Below, in pieces: positions 34,836 to 45,340 of a stretch of 64,000 nt of DNA. Origin of the DNA: Typha latifolia (lineage: Eukaryota > Streptophyta > Magnoliopsida > Poales > Typhaceae); NCBI GenBank assembly GCA_019914945.1, contig CM034108.1, forward strand, positions 9,240,280 through 9,304,279, written 5' to 3'. Below the pieces are notes generated by a model. It was not told the DNA's origin, made no database searches, and saw nothing but the letters and a program-made list of their open reading frames with translations. The position numbers and the translations under genes are program-made. The stretch's first letter is position 1. The number at the start of each line of letters is the position of its first letter.

Positions 34836-35440
34836 TATACCGCGTAACCGTGGGAAAATATTCGTTAGATATTCTCTATAGTTAGCAAATTAATGTATAC
34901 TAATTGGATTAGATTCAGAATCTTTGATCTACAACTTTCATATTTATTTCTTCATAGATTCAAACTAGAACGGATGAGCTCGCGCCATGGCAACTTGTGG
35001 GCGCATACGAGGGTGCCACTTGCGCCACAACCGCCGGTTCGCCAACCGGCCGGGCTAGCCGAAGGCGAAGTGCCCACCGCCGCGTAGCGCCGCCCTTTCC
35101 CTCCCTTCACCGCCTCTTCTCTCTCTCTCCCTATTTCGATCTCTCGCTCACTTATTCTCTCTCTCTCTCTCCCTCTCTCCGCCAACGCTTGGCCTACCAT
35201 CGCCGCACCCTCGTCTCACCGCCTTTCTCTCCTCTTTATAGGTCTCTCTCTTTCTCTCCTTTATAGGTCTCTCTCCAACTCTCTCACTCTCTCTCTACCC
35301 TCCTCTCCTGAATCACCTCTCTCTCTCATAACCACCTCTCAAGCTCTCTCTTTCTCTCCTTCTCTTATCGACGCCATCCGCTCGCCGGCCGCGCCGCCGC
35401 CGCCGCTACCGCCAAGGTGAGCCTCCCTCTTCCTCTTTTT
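34836..35440 (+). repeat. LTR-leader module followed by CT-rich tract and GCC run
   Basis: 34840-34975 carries the leader module also seen in A and L LTRs ('gggaaaatattcg', 'gatctacaactttcatatt'). After this come CT-rich sequence (35105-35370), a (GCC)n run near 35390-35410 and a donor-like AAG/GTGAGC at 35415-35423. This is the layout of an LTR or leader region. No protein frame is supported; the 89-codon frame at 34997-35266 is simple-sequence derived. Confidence 0.5.
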
Positions 35441-36764
35441 ATTCTTTATTCTTATTCTTTCTTCTTCTTTTTCTTCCTCTCTTCATTTTACCATATCTCC
35501 CCAATAAAAGACATGTCTAAATTACTTATGTTATTTAGTTAATCTAAATTACATTTTTAGCTTTAATTTTTCTACATAGATATATTTTAGTAACATGGTT
35601 ATTAGATAAGTCTAATTAGTGTAATCTTAGTTAACAGCATTATAAATACTTTACATAAAATATACTTAACTTCATATTTTTATTAGATTAATATATGTCT
35701 CCTATAATTAGGTATATATACGTACAACTTATTATACATTATGTTTGTAATATAATAGTAGTTTACTTTAATGTTTATATTATATGATTAAGTAAAAATT
35801 ATTTTATATGTAACTCTTAATTGTTTAGTAAAGGTAGTGAAGACAAGATAATTAAAGTATACTATACAATATTATATATTATAAAGCTTTGTATTTTAAA
35901 TTATATTATCATATTATGTAGCTCTTTCACATTTTGTTTTCATCAAAAGAGATTAACTATTATATACTTAAATATATAATTAGCAAACTATGGTTTTATA
36001 AATTCTACAATTAGAATAATAATATATTAATATTATTATAATTAAATATATGATATAGATCGAATTATTTAATAAAAACAAAAGAAGAAATTTTAAACCT
36101 AATAGATCATCATAAGTTACACAAATGGATCACAATTAGATAAATAACTAACTTTACATTACTTAAACATTTTTAGATCCCAACCCCCTTATTTGAGACT
36201 CCATGGACTCAAGTAACATTTGGGTGATTGATCAATGGACGGCGGATACGTTGTTTGGGTTTTCTCGGGACGACAGTGAGCAGTCTTATCTCCTAGATGC
36301 CTTTCTCAAATTAGGTTATATTATATATTATGTAAATGCATGTTTTGGCCTCTAGCATGATTATACGACTTTATCTAGAGATAATTACACATTGTATTTT
36401 AATCATGCATAGAATTAGGCCGATTTTGGATATGAGTATAGTGATGATAACAGAGATGATTAGAGATGATTATACCGTTATGACTTACTGTGCCTGAAAG
36501 TGATTTCTAGTACGAGTGCATGTGATGTGACCAACTAAGTGAGTATGCATGTGTTGGGATACATGGTTGGAGTCTATATTGCATCATTTTTCTGATTCCG
36601 TTCCACCTAAATTCCCGCTATGTACACACTCGTTATCGTACCGGATATATGCATGTGATCCGGCATTTAGAAGGAAAGTAATGAAATATGATTATATGAT
36701 AGTTGATGGAAAGCGGAGGATACCCGAGTAGCGCTGTGCATACAAGTGCCTAAGAGTGACACAT
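35441..36764. other. No gene seen
   Basis: Very A/T-rich to about 36170, then unique-looking sequence without a supported frame up to the LTR pair. Confidence 0.5.
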
Positions 36765-36902
36765 TGTTAGGTTTTTATTTGTCGGGTACTGTGTACAAAA
36801 TATTCTAAGTGTATTTTTTCATGTATATGAGCCTTACACAAGTCTAGAATATCTCTCGGTTTGGAAGAATTGCAAGATAGGAGAAAAGCAAGCCGAGTTC
36901 AC

Positions 36903-37143
36903 ACCCCGTCACAAACGCGCGTTCGAACGCGGGCTCGCGCTCACACGTACGCAGAGCCGCGTTCACAAACGCGTTTGAACGCGGTACCGCGTTCACACGT
37001 ACAGAGAGCCGCGTCGAACACCAACGCATTCGAACGCGAGTACCGCGCTCACAATGCATCGAGAGCGTTGTCACAAACGCGTCAACGCAACTTGAAGAAT
37101 CTGCCGTCGCGCTCGAACGCACTCGGCCCGTTCGAACGCACCA
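36903..37143. repeat. Palindromic array in the left LTR of the head-to-head pair
   Basis: CGCGTTCGAACGCG, CGCATTCGAACGCG, CGTTTGAACGCG and related half-sites (GTTCACAAACGCG) are repeated over about 240 bp, ending about 100 bp upstream of the TATA-like sequence. Antisense and sense frames through it are artefacts of the repeat. Confidence 0.85.
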
Positions 37144-38751
37144 ACAAAGTTTAACAATATTGGACTTTGTGAGTACCGACAAGACTTGGATCTTGTACTT
37201 TCATGAGTACCTGATAAGACTTAGATTTGGCTCATCTGGGAGATCATATATAAGGATTGTGATGCCCTATCTCTAGGTGGTCAAGAAGCATTATTGAAGG
37301 AGACTTCGAGGCTACATCTGCTTCTTCAACTAACAAGGTTCCACTCATTGCAAAAGTTAATCTTTCGTCTTATGGGCTATCTAGACGGAAAGATCAATCT
37401 CGAGGTTACCGAGATTGACTTCAATCACGAGAAGCTATGGAATCGTGGGTTCTAGCGAGCAAGACCGAGAGGAACAAAGTCGCTTGATCGACGGGTTGTT
37501 TTGTGAGTCGGCCCTTGTAATCCAGCTATTTTAGTGATTGGTTTTATCCGAGTTTGGATCCGTGGTTTTTTCCCGTTTGGGTTTTTCCACGTTAAAATTT
37601 TCGCGTTCATCTCTCTGTTCTTAATATTTCTACTGACTTTTACTTAAGTGAACGAGTGATATCATTGCCTAAGATTTAGATACATACTTGTGTCTGTGGT
37701 TTTTCAATCAGGTATCGAGAGCTGTGTTCTCTCACCTTGGAGATTAGTCGCTATTTCCTGAAGAATTTGTAGTTAATCTCTACTAGACAGTGCCGACGAT
37801 CTAAACTACTCACGAAGGAACTATGGTCAGAAACCTTCTAAACTTCAAGTGCCGACTACCACAAATTCTATGTACTTTATGAGAACGAGACATTTGACGA
37901 GTTTTATGTAAAGTTCTGAGTGACATACGACTCCGCGAATCTGTGAGAAAAAATTCCCTAAAAACAATTGCCCAGAAGATCTCAGTTCTTCCGTGAGAGG
38001 TTTCAAGCGAAAGTTGGGCGCCTATCGAGTGGAAGAAGCATCGATTCTACGAAGCTGAACAAATATAGAAATCTACAAACTAGTGTAAGCTCATCCTAGC
38101 TTTCCAATATCCATAATTTGATCCATCTAGGATAGAGGTCTAATAGATGATGGTCCATCTCTATGAAAATCCATGCCTATCCCGATCTCTCTCAAAGAGT
38201 GAGAGAACCTCGCCCGATACCAATTGAAACCCATACACACAAGTATCTAAATACTAGATGATGATATCACTCGTTCGCTAAGTAAAAGTCCGTAGAAATA
38301 TTAGGAACGAAAGAAAGATAAACGCCAAGATTTTAACGTGAAAACCCAAACTTTAAAAACCACGAATCCAAACTCCTGATAAAAACCAATCACTGTAATA
38401 AGAAGAAGCATAAAACCGACTCACAAAATAACCCGTCGATCCAAACGACTTTGTTCTTCTTGGGCCTTGCTCGCTAGAACCCACGATTCATCGCTTTCGT
38501 GATTGAAGTCCAACCTCGCAATCCCGAGATTGATCTTTCGCCTCAGATAGCCTTTAAGATGAAAGATTAACTTTTTAATGATGAGGAACTCTATTGAAGA
38601 ACCGATGTAGCCTCAAGAAGTTTCCTTCAATAATGCTTCTTCAACCACCCTAGAGATAGGGCATCACAATCCTTATATATGATCTCCAAGATATAGCCAA
38701 ATCCAAGTCTTATTCATACTCACGAAAGTCCAATTTTATCAAACTCGTTGG

Positions 38752-38985
38752 TGCGTTCGAACGCGCCCGGTGCGTTCGAACCCGCATGACTTGATCTCAA
38801 GTGCGTTTGAACGGGCCCGAGTGCGTTCGAACGCGACAACTTGAATTCTTCAGTTGCGTTCGAATGTGTTTGTGAACGCAGCCTCTCATTCCCGTGTGAA
38901 TCCAGATGACATGTTCGAACGCGTTTGTGAATGGCTCCGTGTCAGAACGCATTCCGCATTCGAACACGCCAGGAACGCTGTGAAC
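38752..38985. repeat. Palindromic array in the right LTR of the head-to-head pair
   Basis: GTGCGTTCGAACGCGCC, GTGCGTTTGAACG, GTTCGAATGTG and similar variants over about 230 bp, in mirror position to the array at 36903-37143. Confidence 0.85.
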
Positions 38986-39118
38986 TCAACGCTTTTCTCC
39001 AATAATCTTGCAATTCTTCAAATCAGAGATATTCTAGACTTGTGTAAAGCTCATATACATGAAAAAAATACACTTAGAATATTTTGTACACAATTGCCAA
39101 CAAATAAAAACATAACAT

Positions 39119-39640
39119 GAACTATTTGGTTAGCCTCTAAAGGTGTGGATGGCAACCAAGGAATCATTATTGAATGAATTTAGTTTTTCCCTAATTTTCT
39201 TCTTCTTCTCTCTCGTTCCTCATCCCTCGGTTCCGCCGCTCTAGCCTCCCTCGACCGGCCACTCACCCTAGTCCCTTAGGGGCAACCCACTTTCTCCTTA
39301 TTCAAATCTATCTAGTCTTGCCCTAACCCTTTCCATCATCCATAACCCTTCCACCACCATCTTACACCAGTGCCACCCCCATTACCGTCGGCCTAGCACC
39401 ATCCATCATTACCTAGGATCTTATGCCTCCATCCCACGGATCCACAGCCAAACTCCATGATGTTTGTCTACTTATTTGATGATATCTCGAGATCTCGCTC
39501 CGTCTCTCCGAAGCTAGATTCGTTGGAAAGCTCTTTTCTAGGGCTACAACTTCAGGAATCCTCTTCCAAAGTTTTGTGCTAGATCCTACCTAGATCTGAA
39601 AATGGGATAGATCAAACCTTAGCCTAGGGAGATCATACTG
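39119..39640 (+). repeat. D-family LTR fragment (R/U5 part)
   Basis: Starts abruptly at 'tttggttagcctctaaaggtgtggatggc', which corresponds to the TATA region of the D-family LTR, and continues through the 'ccctagtcccttaggg' block and ACC-rich U5 to about 39615 (GATAGATCAAACC). U3 and the array are missing. Confidence 0.7.
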
Positions 39641-39943
39641 TCCCTTGGTGAAAAGGTGGTTCCGTTGATGGTGCACTGCACTCGAGTAGGAACTCTGGCC
39701 ACCGTCATACCCCTTGGTGCGCCTAAAAGACATGAGTCATTACTTCCATCGATGCTTGCATGGCTCGTTGCGTCTCTATCATGTTCATGAACATCTTGAT
39801 CAGATCTAAGTTGACTGTAGAAGCCGTTGGATAAGTCTCGATCGGTGAGTTTGGGTTTGCCTCAATCCGATAATATCCGTGGCCTCCCACTTCAACGGAG
39901 GTGCCTTCATTAGGTCTTGAAGCCATAGATCTAGTTGTTGTCA
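39641..39943 (-). pseudogene. Gag N-terminal fragment (element H, minus strand)
   Basis: ATG at 39943 starts MTTTRSMASRPNEG, homologous to the Gag starts of D, E and B, and continues to LIKMFMNMIETQRAM, the conserved helix before the capsid-like core. It then breaks off and abuts a plus-strand LTR fragment. No pol is left. Confidence 0.75.
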
Positions 39944-39962
39944 TGGTGTCCGATGAACGGTG

Positions 39963-40650
39963 GCTTTGATACCACTTGATATGGATTATGCGTCCATTCC
40001 TAATCAAGCTTGGATGTAGGAAAGCAATCCCATAGTAGAAGGAAAATAATCTCAAAATATTTTTCTCGTAGTCAAAAAATTATGAAACTAGTGGTGATCA
40101 TTCTCGTATCTCCATTTTTGATATTCACCCTTCCTGCATTCCGATTGCACCTAGGGCGAAAAATATGTACTATTGTGATGAAGGAGGAGATGATGGGTGA
40201 TGGTGATGATGGTAATGAGTTAGGGTAGAGAAGGAAAGGAAGATAATTCAATATTCATTCATAATGCCCTTTAGGTTGCCATCCATATCTTAAGAGGCTA
40301 ACCTAATAAACAAAACTAAAAAGTAATAACCAAGAAACATTGCATTCTCACCGATCGTGTTTGAATGGGTTGAGCGCGCTTGAACGGGGTTGAGCGCATG
40401 CAAACGTATGTAGGCATTCGTACGACTGCATTCAAACGAGGTCAAGCGCGTTCAATACACTATTTGCGTTCTTTGTCGATGTACACATATGCAGAGGTGT
40501 TCGCAAGGGGCTTTCAAATGCGACCTCCCCGCATTCGAATGCAACATCTAAAATCCTTATTTTTCTAAAGAAAACAACTAAAACGAAATAAGAAATAGAT
40601 CCCATAGGTTGTATCCATACACAAGATGACTTAGTATAGTCCGAATTACA
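39963..40650 (-). repeat. LTR and PBS of element H (minus strand)
   Basis: Read on the minus strand the LTR starts TGTAATTCGGACTATAC at 40650 and ends CCATATCA at 39977. AGTGGTATCAAAGCC follows at 39976-39963, a good iMet PBS. A degenerate palindromic array lies at about 40335-40550. The gag start of H follows downstream. Confidence 0.7.
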
Positions 40651-40723
40651 TTAGTAACCCTCGACTAATTAAAGAAAGTGACGCAAAACGAATCTGAAAT
40701 GTTTTGATCAGCAACCATCATTT

Positions 40724-40728
40724 GCGGG
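40724..40728. repeat. Left TSD of element D (GCGGG)
   Basis: GCGGG directly precedes the D LTR start (40729) and recurs directly after the D LTR end at 51237-51241. It is the 5-bp duplication made on insertion of D into minus-strand element G. Confidence 0.9.
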
Positions 40729-41698
40729 TGATAAGATTCGGACTTCACCGACGTCGTCTCGAGCATGGATTCACTTTAGAGTGTTTTTATTTCATGTTTT
40801 AGTGTTTAATTTCCATTAAAATAAGTTTTCAGAAATCGCGCTCGAACGCGGGTGGAGTGAGTTCGAACGCGGTTTGTGAACAGGGTTGTGAACGTGGTGA
40901 AGAGAATGTACTGTGCGTTCGAACGCACTGTGAATGCCTGCATCGCGTTCGCAAATACCGGCAGTGCGTTTGATCGCACGTTGAATGCCCGCATCGCGTT
41001 CGCAAATCTAGAAGAGCGACCCGGTGCGTTCAACGCGGTCGGGCGAGTTCGAACGTGGTCGCATTTAAAAATTGTGTTTTTAGGTTAATTTGAGTTGTTG
41101 GTTAGCCTATAAAACGATGTGGTAGGCAACCAAATTGATTATTGATTATTGAGATTGAGTTTTGCCTTGCCTCCTTCATCTTCTTCGCTCATGTTCTCTC
41201 AATCCGCAACGCCGCTTCTAACCTCCCTCGTCCGGCTAATCACCCTAGTCCCTTAGGGGGTGGCCCTCTTCTCCCCTTCGTCCAATCTATCCAACACTTG
41301 CCCTAATCCTTCCATCAACCACAACCCTTCCACCATCACTTTTCACCGGTGCCACCACATTAACGCGGTCCACCTTCAACCACCACTACCTAGGATCACG
41401 TGCCTCCATCCACGGATCCAAAACAGACCATCTAACCTTTGTCCACAAATCGGACGATATTCGAGATCTCCATATCCGATTCACCTGCTACTAGATTTGT
41501 TGGAAAGCTCTTTACCGGGTCTACAACATATCAAAGTTTCACGTCAATCCGACGGCGGCATAATTCGGGATCTTATTTCAAAATTCCGTGCCAGATCTAG
41601 TCCAGATCAAGAATTGGAAGAGATCGACCCTTCACCAAAAAGGCGAGATCGTATCAAGCTGGTATCAAAGCTCCATAGCTAGAGGCGTGATCGTATCA
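40729..41698 (+). repeat. 5' LTR of element D
   Basis: 970 bp, starts TGATAAGATTCGG (family consensus TGATACGATTCGG) and ends GTGATCGTATCA. U3 holds the palindromic array (40838-41072), then the TATA box CTATAAAA at 41107-41114, then the transcribed leader with 'ccctagtcccttaggg' and ACC-rich U5. About 45 bp before the end is GATCGTATCAAGCTGGTATC (41647-41666), a copy of an LTR end plus PBS lying inside the LTR. Confidence 0.93.
40838..41072. repeat. Palindromic array in D 5' LTR
   Basis: About 235 bp of GCGTTCGAACGC-type sites (GCGCTCGAACGCGGG, GAGTTCGAACGCGG, GTGCGTTCGAACGCAC and so on) with half-sites of the type 'catcgcgttcgcaaata'. It ends about 35 bp upstream of the TATA box. The matching array in the 3' LTR is at 50369-50596. 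Confidence 0.9.
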
Positions 41699-41714
41699 AG
41701 CTGGTATCAGAGTC
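41699..41714 (+). promoter_or_regulatory. Primer-binding site of element D
   Basis: AGCTGGTATCAGAGTC directly follows the LTR end. TGGTATCAGAG is complementary to the 3' end of initiator Met tRNA. A nearly identical site lies inside the LTR at 41657-41672. Confidence 0.88.
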
Positions 41715-41739
41715 ACCGTTCCTCAGACAATCGCTTCCA

Positions 41740-44700
41740 ATGACGACAACCAGATCCATGGCCGCACGGCGAGATGATGAAGAAGAGATTCTCCCAATAG
41801 AGGAGGGAGAAACGACGAGTGGACTTCCACCCGTGGAACCGCCCGATCTAATCGTAATACGGAAGAACCTAGCGTTCAAGCCGTGTTGGGGTCTCTTTCA
41901 GAGCAAATGGCCATCAACAACCAGATGATGATGGAGATGATGCGGGAACTACGGCGACAAGGAAGCAATGGCGAACGGGAAAGCACCATCGACCCCACGA
42001 CGCGAGTCCACCCCCTTGAACCCACTACCACTGATTCAGCCTTTGCAACCACAAGAGCCGCTGCTACCACCACCCTATGGGCAGAGGCAAGCAAGGATGG
42101 TTACACCAGGTCCAGTTGCATGTGTGAACCCATCCGACGGTGAACCACTATGGAGACGCCTTGAGATCAAGATCCATGGGCGGGTCAATACGATCCGGAA
42201 CCACGGCAAGTTAATCAAAACCGAAGGAGGGATCATCAACCCTTCATGGTGCATCCTCCCCTGCTAGACAAAGACATGATCCGAAATGAGACAATGGCAT
42301 CCGTGGACAAGTCGTGCGTCTCGAATTCCCCAAGTTCAAAGGTGGCGACCCGATCGATTGGTTGTATAGGGCGGAGCAATTTTTTGCATACCAAGGAACG
42401 GCGGAAGAGTACAAGGTGACGCTTGTGAGCTTCCACCTTGAGGATGTGGCGCTTCATTGGTTTCGAGCAGCCAATGCCATTGAGGCTATCGAAACTTGGG
42501 CTAAATTTTGCGCCGATATCACACACGGCGATTTGGATCATCGGGATATGAAGATTTTGATGCTCTCCTCTCAAAGACGGTACAAAAGACCACGGTTGGG
42601 TCATACCAAGAAGAATTTGAGAGGATTAGTAGCCGATGTCATCCACCATGGACGGATCAAGAACTTCGCAAAGACCTTCATCTCCGGCTACGGGGTGAGA
42701 TACAAGCCGATGTGAGGGCTTTAAGGCCTATAACCTTAAAGGAGGCCTTCGAAGATGCAATGCTTATGGAAGACAAACATAGGGCCATGAAGATACACTT
42801 GAAGCAGAGTTGGACAAGCCAAGGAGGCCGCAATCAAGCTCAACCAAACATAGCGGCGGGAAATACTATCGGAGTACCAAGGGTTGCTGCTACAGTGGTA
42901 CATCCTCGAGCACCTTTGAAGCCATCCCAAGATGTGAAGTATGCACCTAGAGGTCCGGGACGAGCACTCACACCAGCCCAAGTAGAAAAAAGAAGAGCCA
43001 AGGGCCTATACTTCCGTTGTGATGAGAAGTTTTTACCCGGGCATCGCTGCGCTAAACCGATGGGATCGGTGATGCTAATCGATGGATTGGAGGAAGCGGA
43101 GGACGAGTTTGCAATTGAAGGTGCAGATGTGGCTGGAGATCAAGGAGAAGAAGCTGAGGAGCAACCCGTGGAAGACATGATAGCCGAAATCTCCCTCCAC
43201 GCTTATTCGGGGACAGCTGCGCCAAAGACCTTGCGAGTGAACGGGATAGTCAAGAAAACCACAATGAGAATCTTGATTGACACCGGGTCCACCCACAACT
43301 TCATTGACAAGAGGCTCCTTAGGAAGATTGGGCTCGAGTCGGAACCCACGGAAGGGTTCGATGTGACAATCGGAGATGGCACCAGATTGCGAGCAGATTT
43401 TATTTGTGGAGGTGTGGAATTGAATGTGCAAGGCCAAACTTTCACATTGGACCTTTATCCGTTGGCCTTGCGAGGTGCCAACATTATTTTGGGGACTCAA
43501 TGGCTTCAAAGCTTGGGGCCCGTAACATTTGATTTCTCAAACCTCACACTGACATTTTAGAGGAATGGAAGAAGGGTGCTGCTGGATGGAAATCAACCGC
43601 GGCAAGGGCCGACATTGCAACCACTTGTGGGTTTTCCTTGTGCAGGGGACTGAGCTCTACTATTGCAAATGGCTGTTGTTGAACCAGAACATCCACCACC
43701 AAGGGAAGTAGCCTCGACATGGAAGAGCTGCTGGGAGTTTCGGGATCTCTTCAAGGAACCCCGAGGACTACTGTTGAACCGTCGTCATGACCATCGCATC
43801 CAAATCATTCCAGGGGCTGAACTTGCGAATGTCCGACCCTATCGGTACCCGCATGTCCAGAAGGAAGAGATCAGTAAATTGGTGGAGGAAATGCTCAAGC
43901 AAGGGATTATTCAACCGAGTAGAAGTGCCTACTCATCGCCGGTGCTGCTGGTTCGGAAGAAAGACCGGAGTTGGCGATTTTGCGTTGACTACTGAGCCTT
44001 GAATGCAATTACTGTCAAGGACCGGTATCCAATACCGGTGATCGAGGAGTTGCTAGATGAGCCCACAGCGTCGGCCTACTTCAGCAAACTTGACTTAAGA
44101 GTGGGATACCATCAAATCTGAGTCGACCCTGAAGAAGTACACAAAACGGCATTTCGAACTCACGATGGCCACTATGAGTTCCGAGTCATGCCGTTTGGGC
44201 TCACCAATGCACCGGCCACCTTCCAAGGGCTGATGAATGACCTCTTCCGCCCACTCTTGCATCGGTACGTGCTCGTCTTCTTTGACGATATTCTAGTATA
44301 CAACAGAATTGGAGTGAGCACTTGCGGCACGTGCGGGAGGTATTAAATATCTTGCAACAAAACCAGCTAAAAGTTAAGATGAGCAAGTGTCTTTGGGGAG
44401 AGTCAAGAGTGGAGTACTTGGGGCATATAATCTCTCGTAAAAGGAGTGGAAGCCGACCCAAGCAAGATCAAGAATATGGTGGATTGGCCGATTCCTACTA
44501 ATCGAGGGAATTTAGGGGATTCCTTGGATTGACAGGTACTACCGACGATTTGTTGCCAACTATGGCAAAATTGCTGCCCCGCTGACCTCCTTACTCAGAA
44601 AAGGTGGGTTTCAATGGACGGGCAAAGCAACGGAGGCCTTCAAAGCCTTGAAGACAGCTATGTCTACAGCTCCGGTTCTAGCACTACCGCAGATTTCGGC

Positions 44701-45197
44701 AAGCCCTTTGTGGTGGAGTGCGACGCTTCGGGTGAGGGCATTAGAGCAGTTTTGATGCAAGAGGGCAGACCCGTGGCATATATGAGCAAAGCATTGTCAA
44801 GTCGGCCGCGCGATGCCTATCTACCTACGAGCGCGAAATGATAGCGATTCTACACGCCATCACCAAATGGCGACCCTACTTGATTGGCCAACGGTTTACT
44901 ATCCGCACGGACCAGCATAGCTTACCCTACTTCATGGAGCAACGTGTGCACACCCCAGCCCAACAACGGTGGGTCACGAAACTCCTTGGGTATGACTACG
45001 AATTAGTCTACAAAAAGGGGATTGAAAATCGAGCCGCCGATGCTCTTTTGCGCCAACCGGACACAAGTGAGCTTGCCTCTCTTTCAGCACCAGCATTTCC
45101 TATATCTTCATATATGTGGGGAACAAATGCAGATGATCATACCATGGAGGAACTTAAGCCAGAGTTCAAAGATCGCTTCACAAACTTCGAACCTTGA
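41740..45197 (+). pseudogene. gag-protease-RT-RNase H of element D, integrase missing
   Basis: Gag starts MTTTRSMAARR at 41740; frameshifts near 41840, 42150 and 42520 split it. The capsid-like core is at 42314-42760 (KGGDPIDWLYRAEQFFAYQG; QEEFERISSRC). A zinc knuckle-like YFRCDEKFLPGHRC lies near 43010. The retropepsin, with intact DTGSTHNF, spans about 43230-43560. RT runs from about 43820 (YRYPHVQKEE) with FFDDILVY near 44280; two stops at 43993 and 44119 replace expected Arg codons (VDY-stop-ALNA, HQI-stop-VDP). RNase H starts at about 44700 (FVVECDASG) and reaches the ADAL-RQPD spacer at 45040-45065. A short chromodomain-like tail (EELKPEFKDRF) follows at once. Integrase is absent by deletion, not by a visible insertion. 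The element could not code for its own movement. Confidence 0.88.
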
Positions 45198-45202
45198 GGA
45201 CA

Positions 45203-45224
45203 AGGTTGCGGAAGCGTGGTGGAT
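45203..45224 (+). promoter_or_regulatory. Polypurine tract region before D 3' LTR
   Basis: GGTTGCGGAAGCGTGGTGGAT lies just before the LTR start TGATACGATTCGG. The same tract occurs before the LTRs at 49577 and 2463, so it is the likely plus-strand primer, although it is not a pure purine run. Confidence 0.65.
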
Positions 45225-45340
45225 TGATACGATTCGGACTTCACCGACGTCGTCTCGAGCATGGATTCACTTTAGGAGTGTTTTTATTTTATGTTTTAGT
45301 GTTTAATTTCCATTAAAATAAGTTTTCTGTAAGTCGCGTT
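45225..45340 (+). repeat. 3' LTR of element D, first part
   Basis: 116 bp from TGATACGATTCGG to GTAAGTCGCGTT, collinear with the D 5' LTR up to the first site of the array. It is cut by insertion of E. GCGTT (45336-45340) is the left copy of the E target duplication. Confidence 0.92.

Larger units (their letters stand above)
36765..39118. mobile_element. Two LTRs with PBS and leader arranged head to head
   Basis: 36765-37730 and the reverse complement of 38225-39118 are collinear copies of one LTR (start TGTTA(G/T)GTTTTTATTTGT, TATA-like 'atatataagg' near 37248, 'gagtgatatcat' near 37660). Each is followed inward by a PBS-like site: CAGGTATCGAGAGC at about 37709, and TTGGTATCGGGC read on the minus strand at about 38237. 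The 490 bp between them are two different short pieces of internal sequence. The whole is a 2.35-kb imperfect inverted repeat. The family differs from D and L but has the same palindromic array in U3. Confidence 0.75.

Noticed and set aside
40838..41072. Heat-shock elements
   Set aside because: TTC and GAA are directly abutted (TTCGAA), whereas heat-shock elements need two bases between the half-sites.
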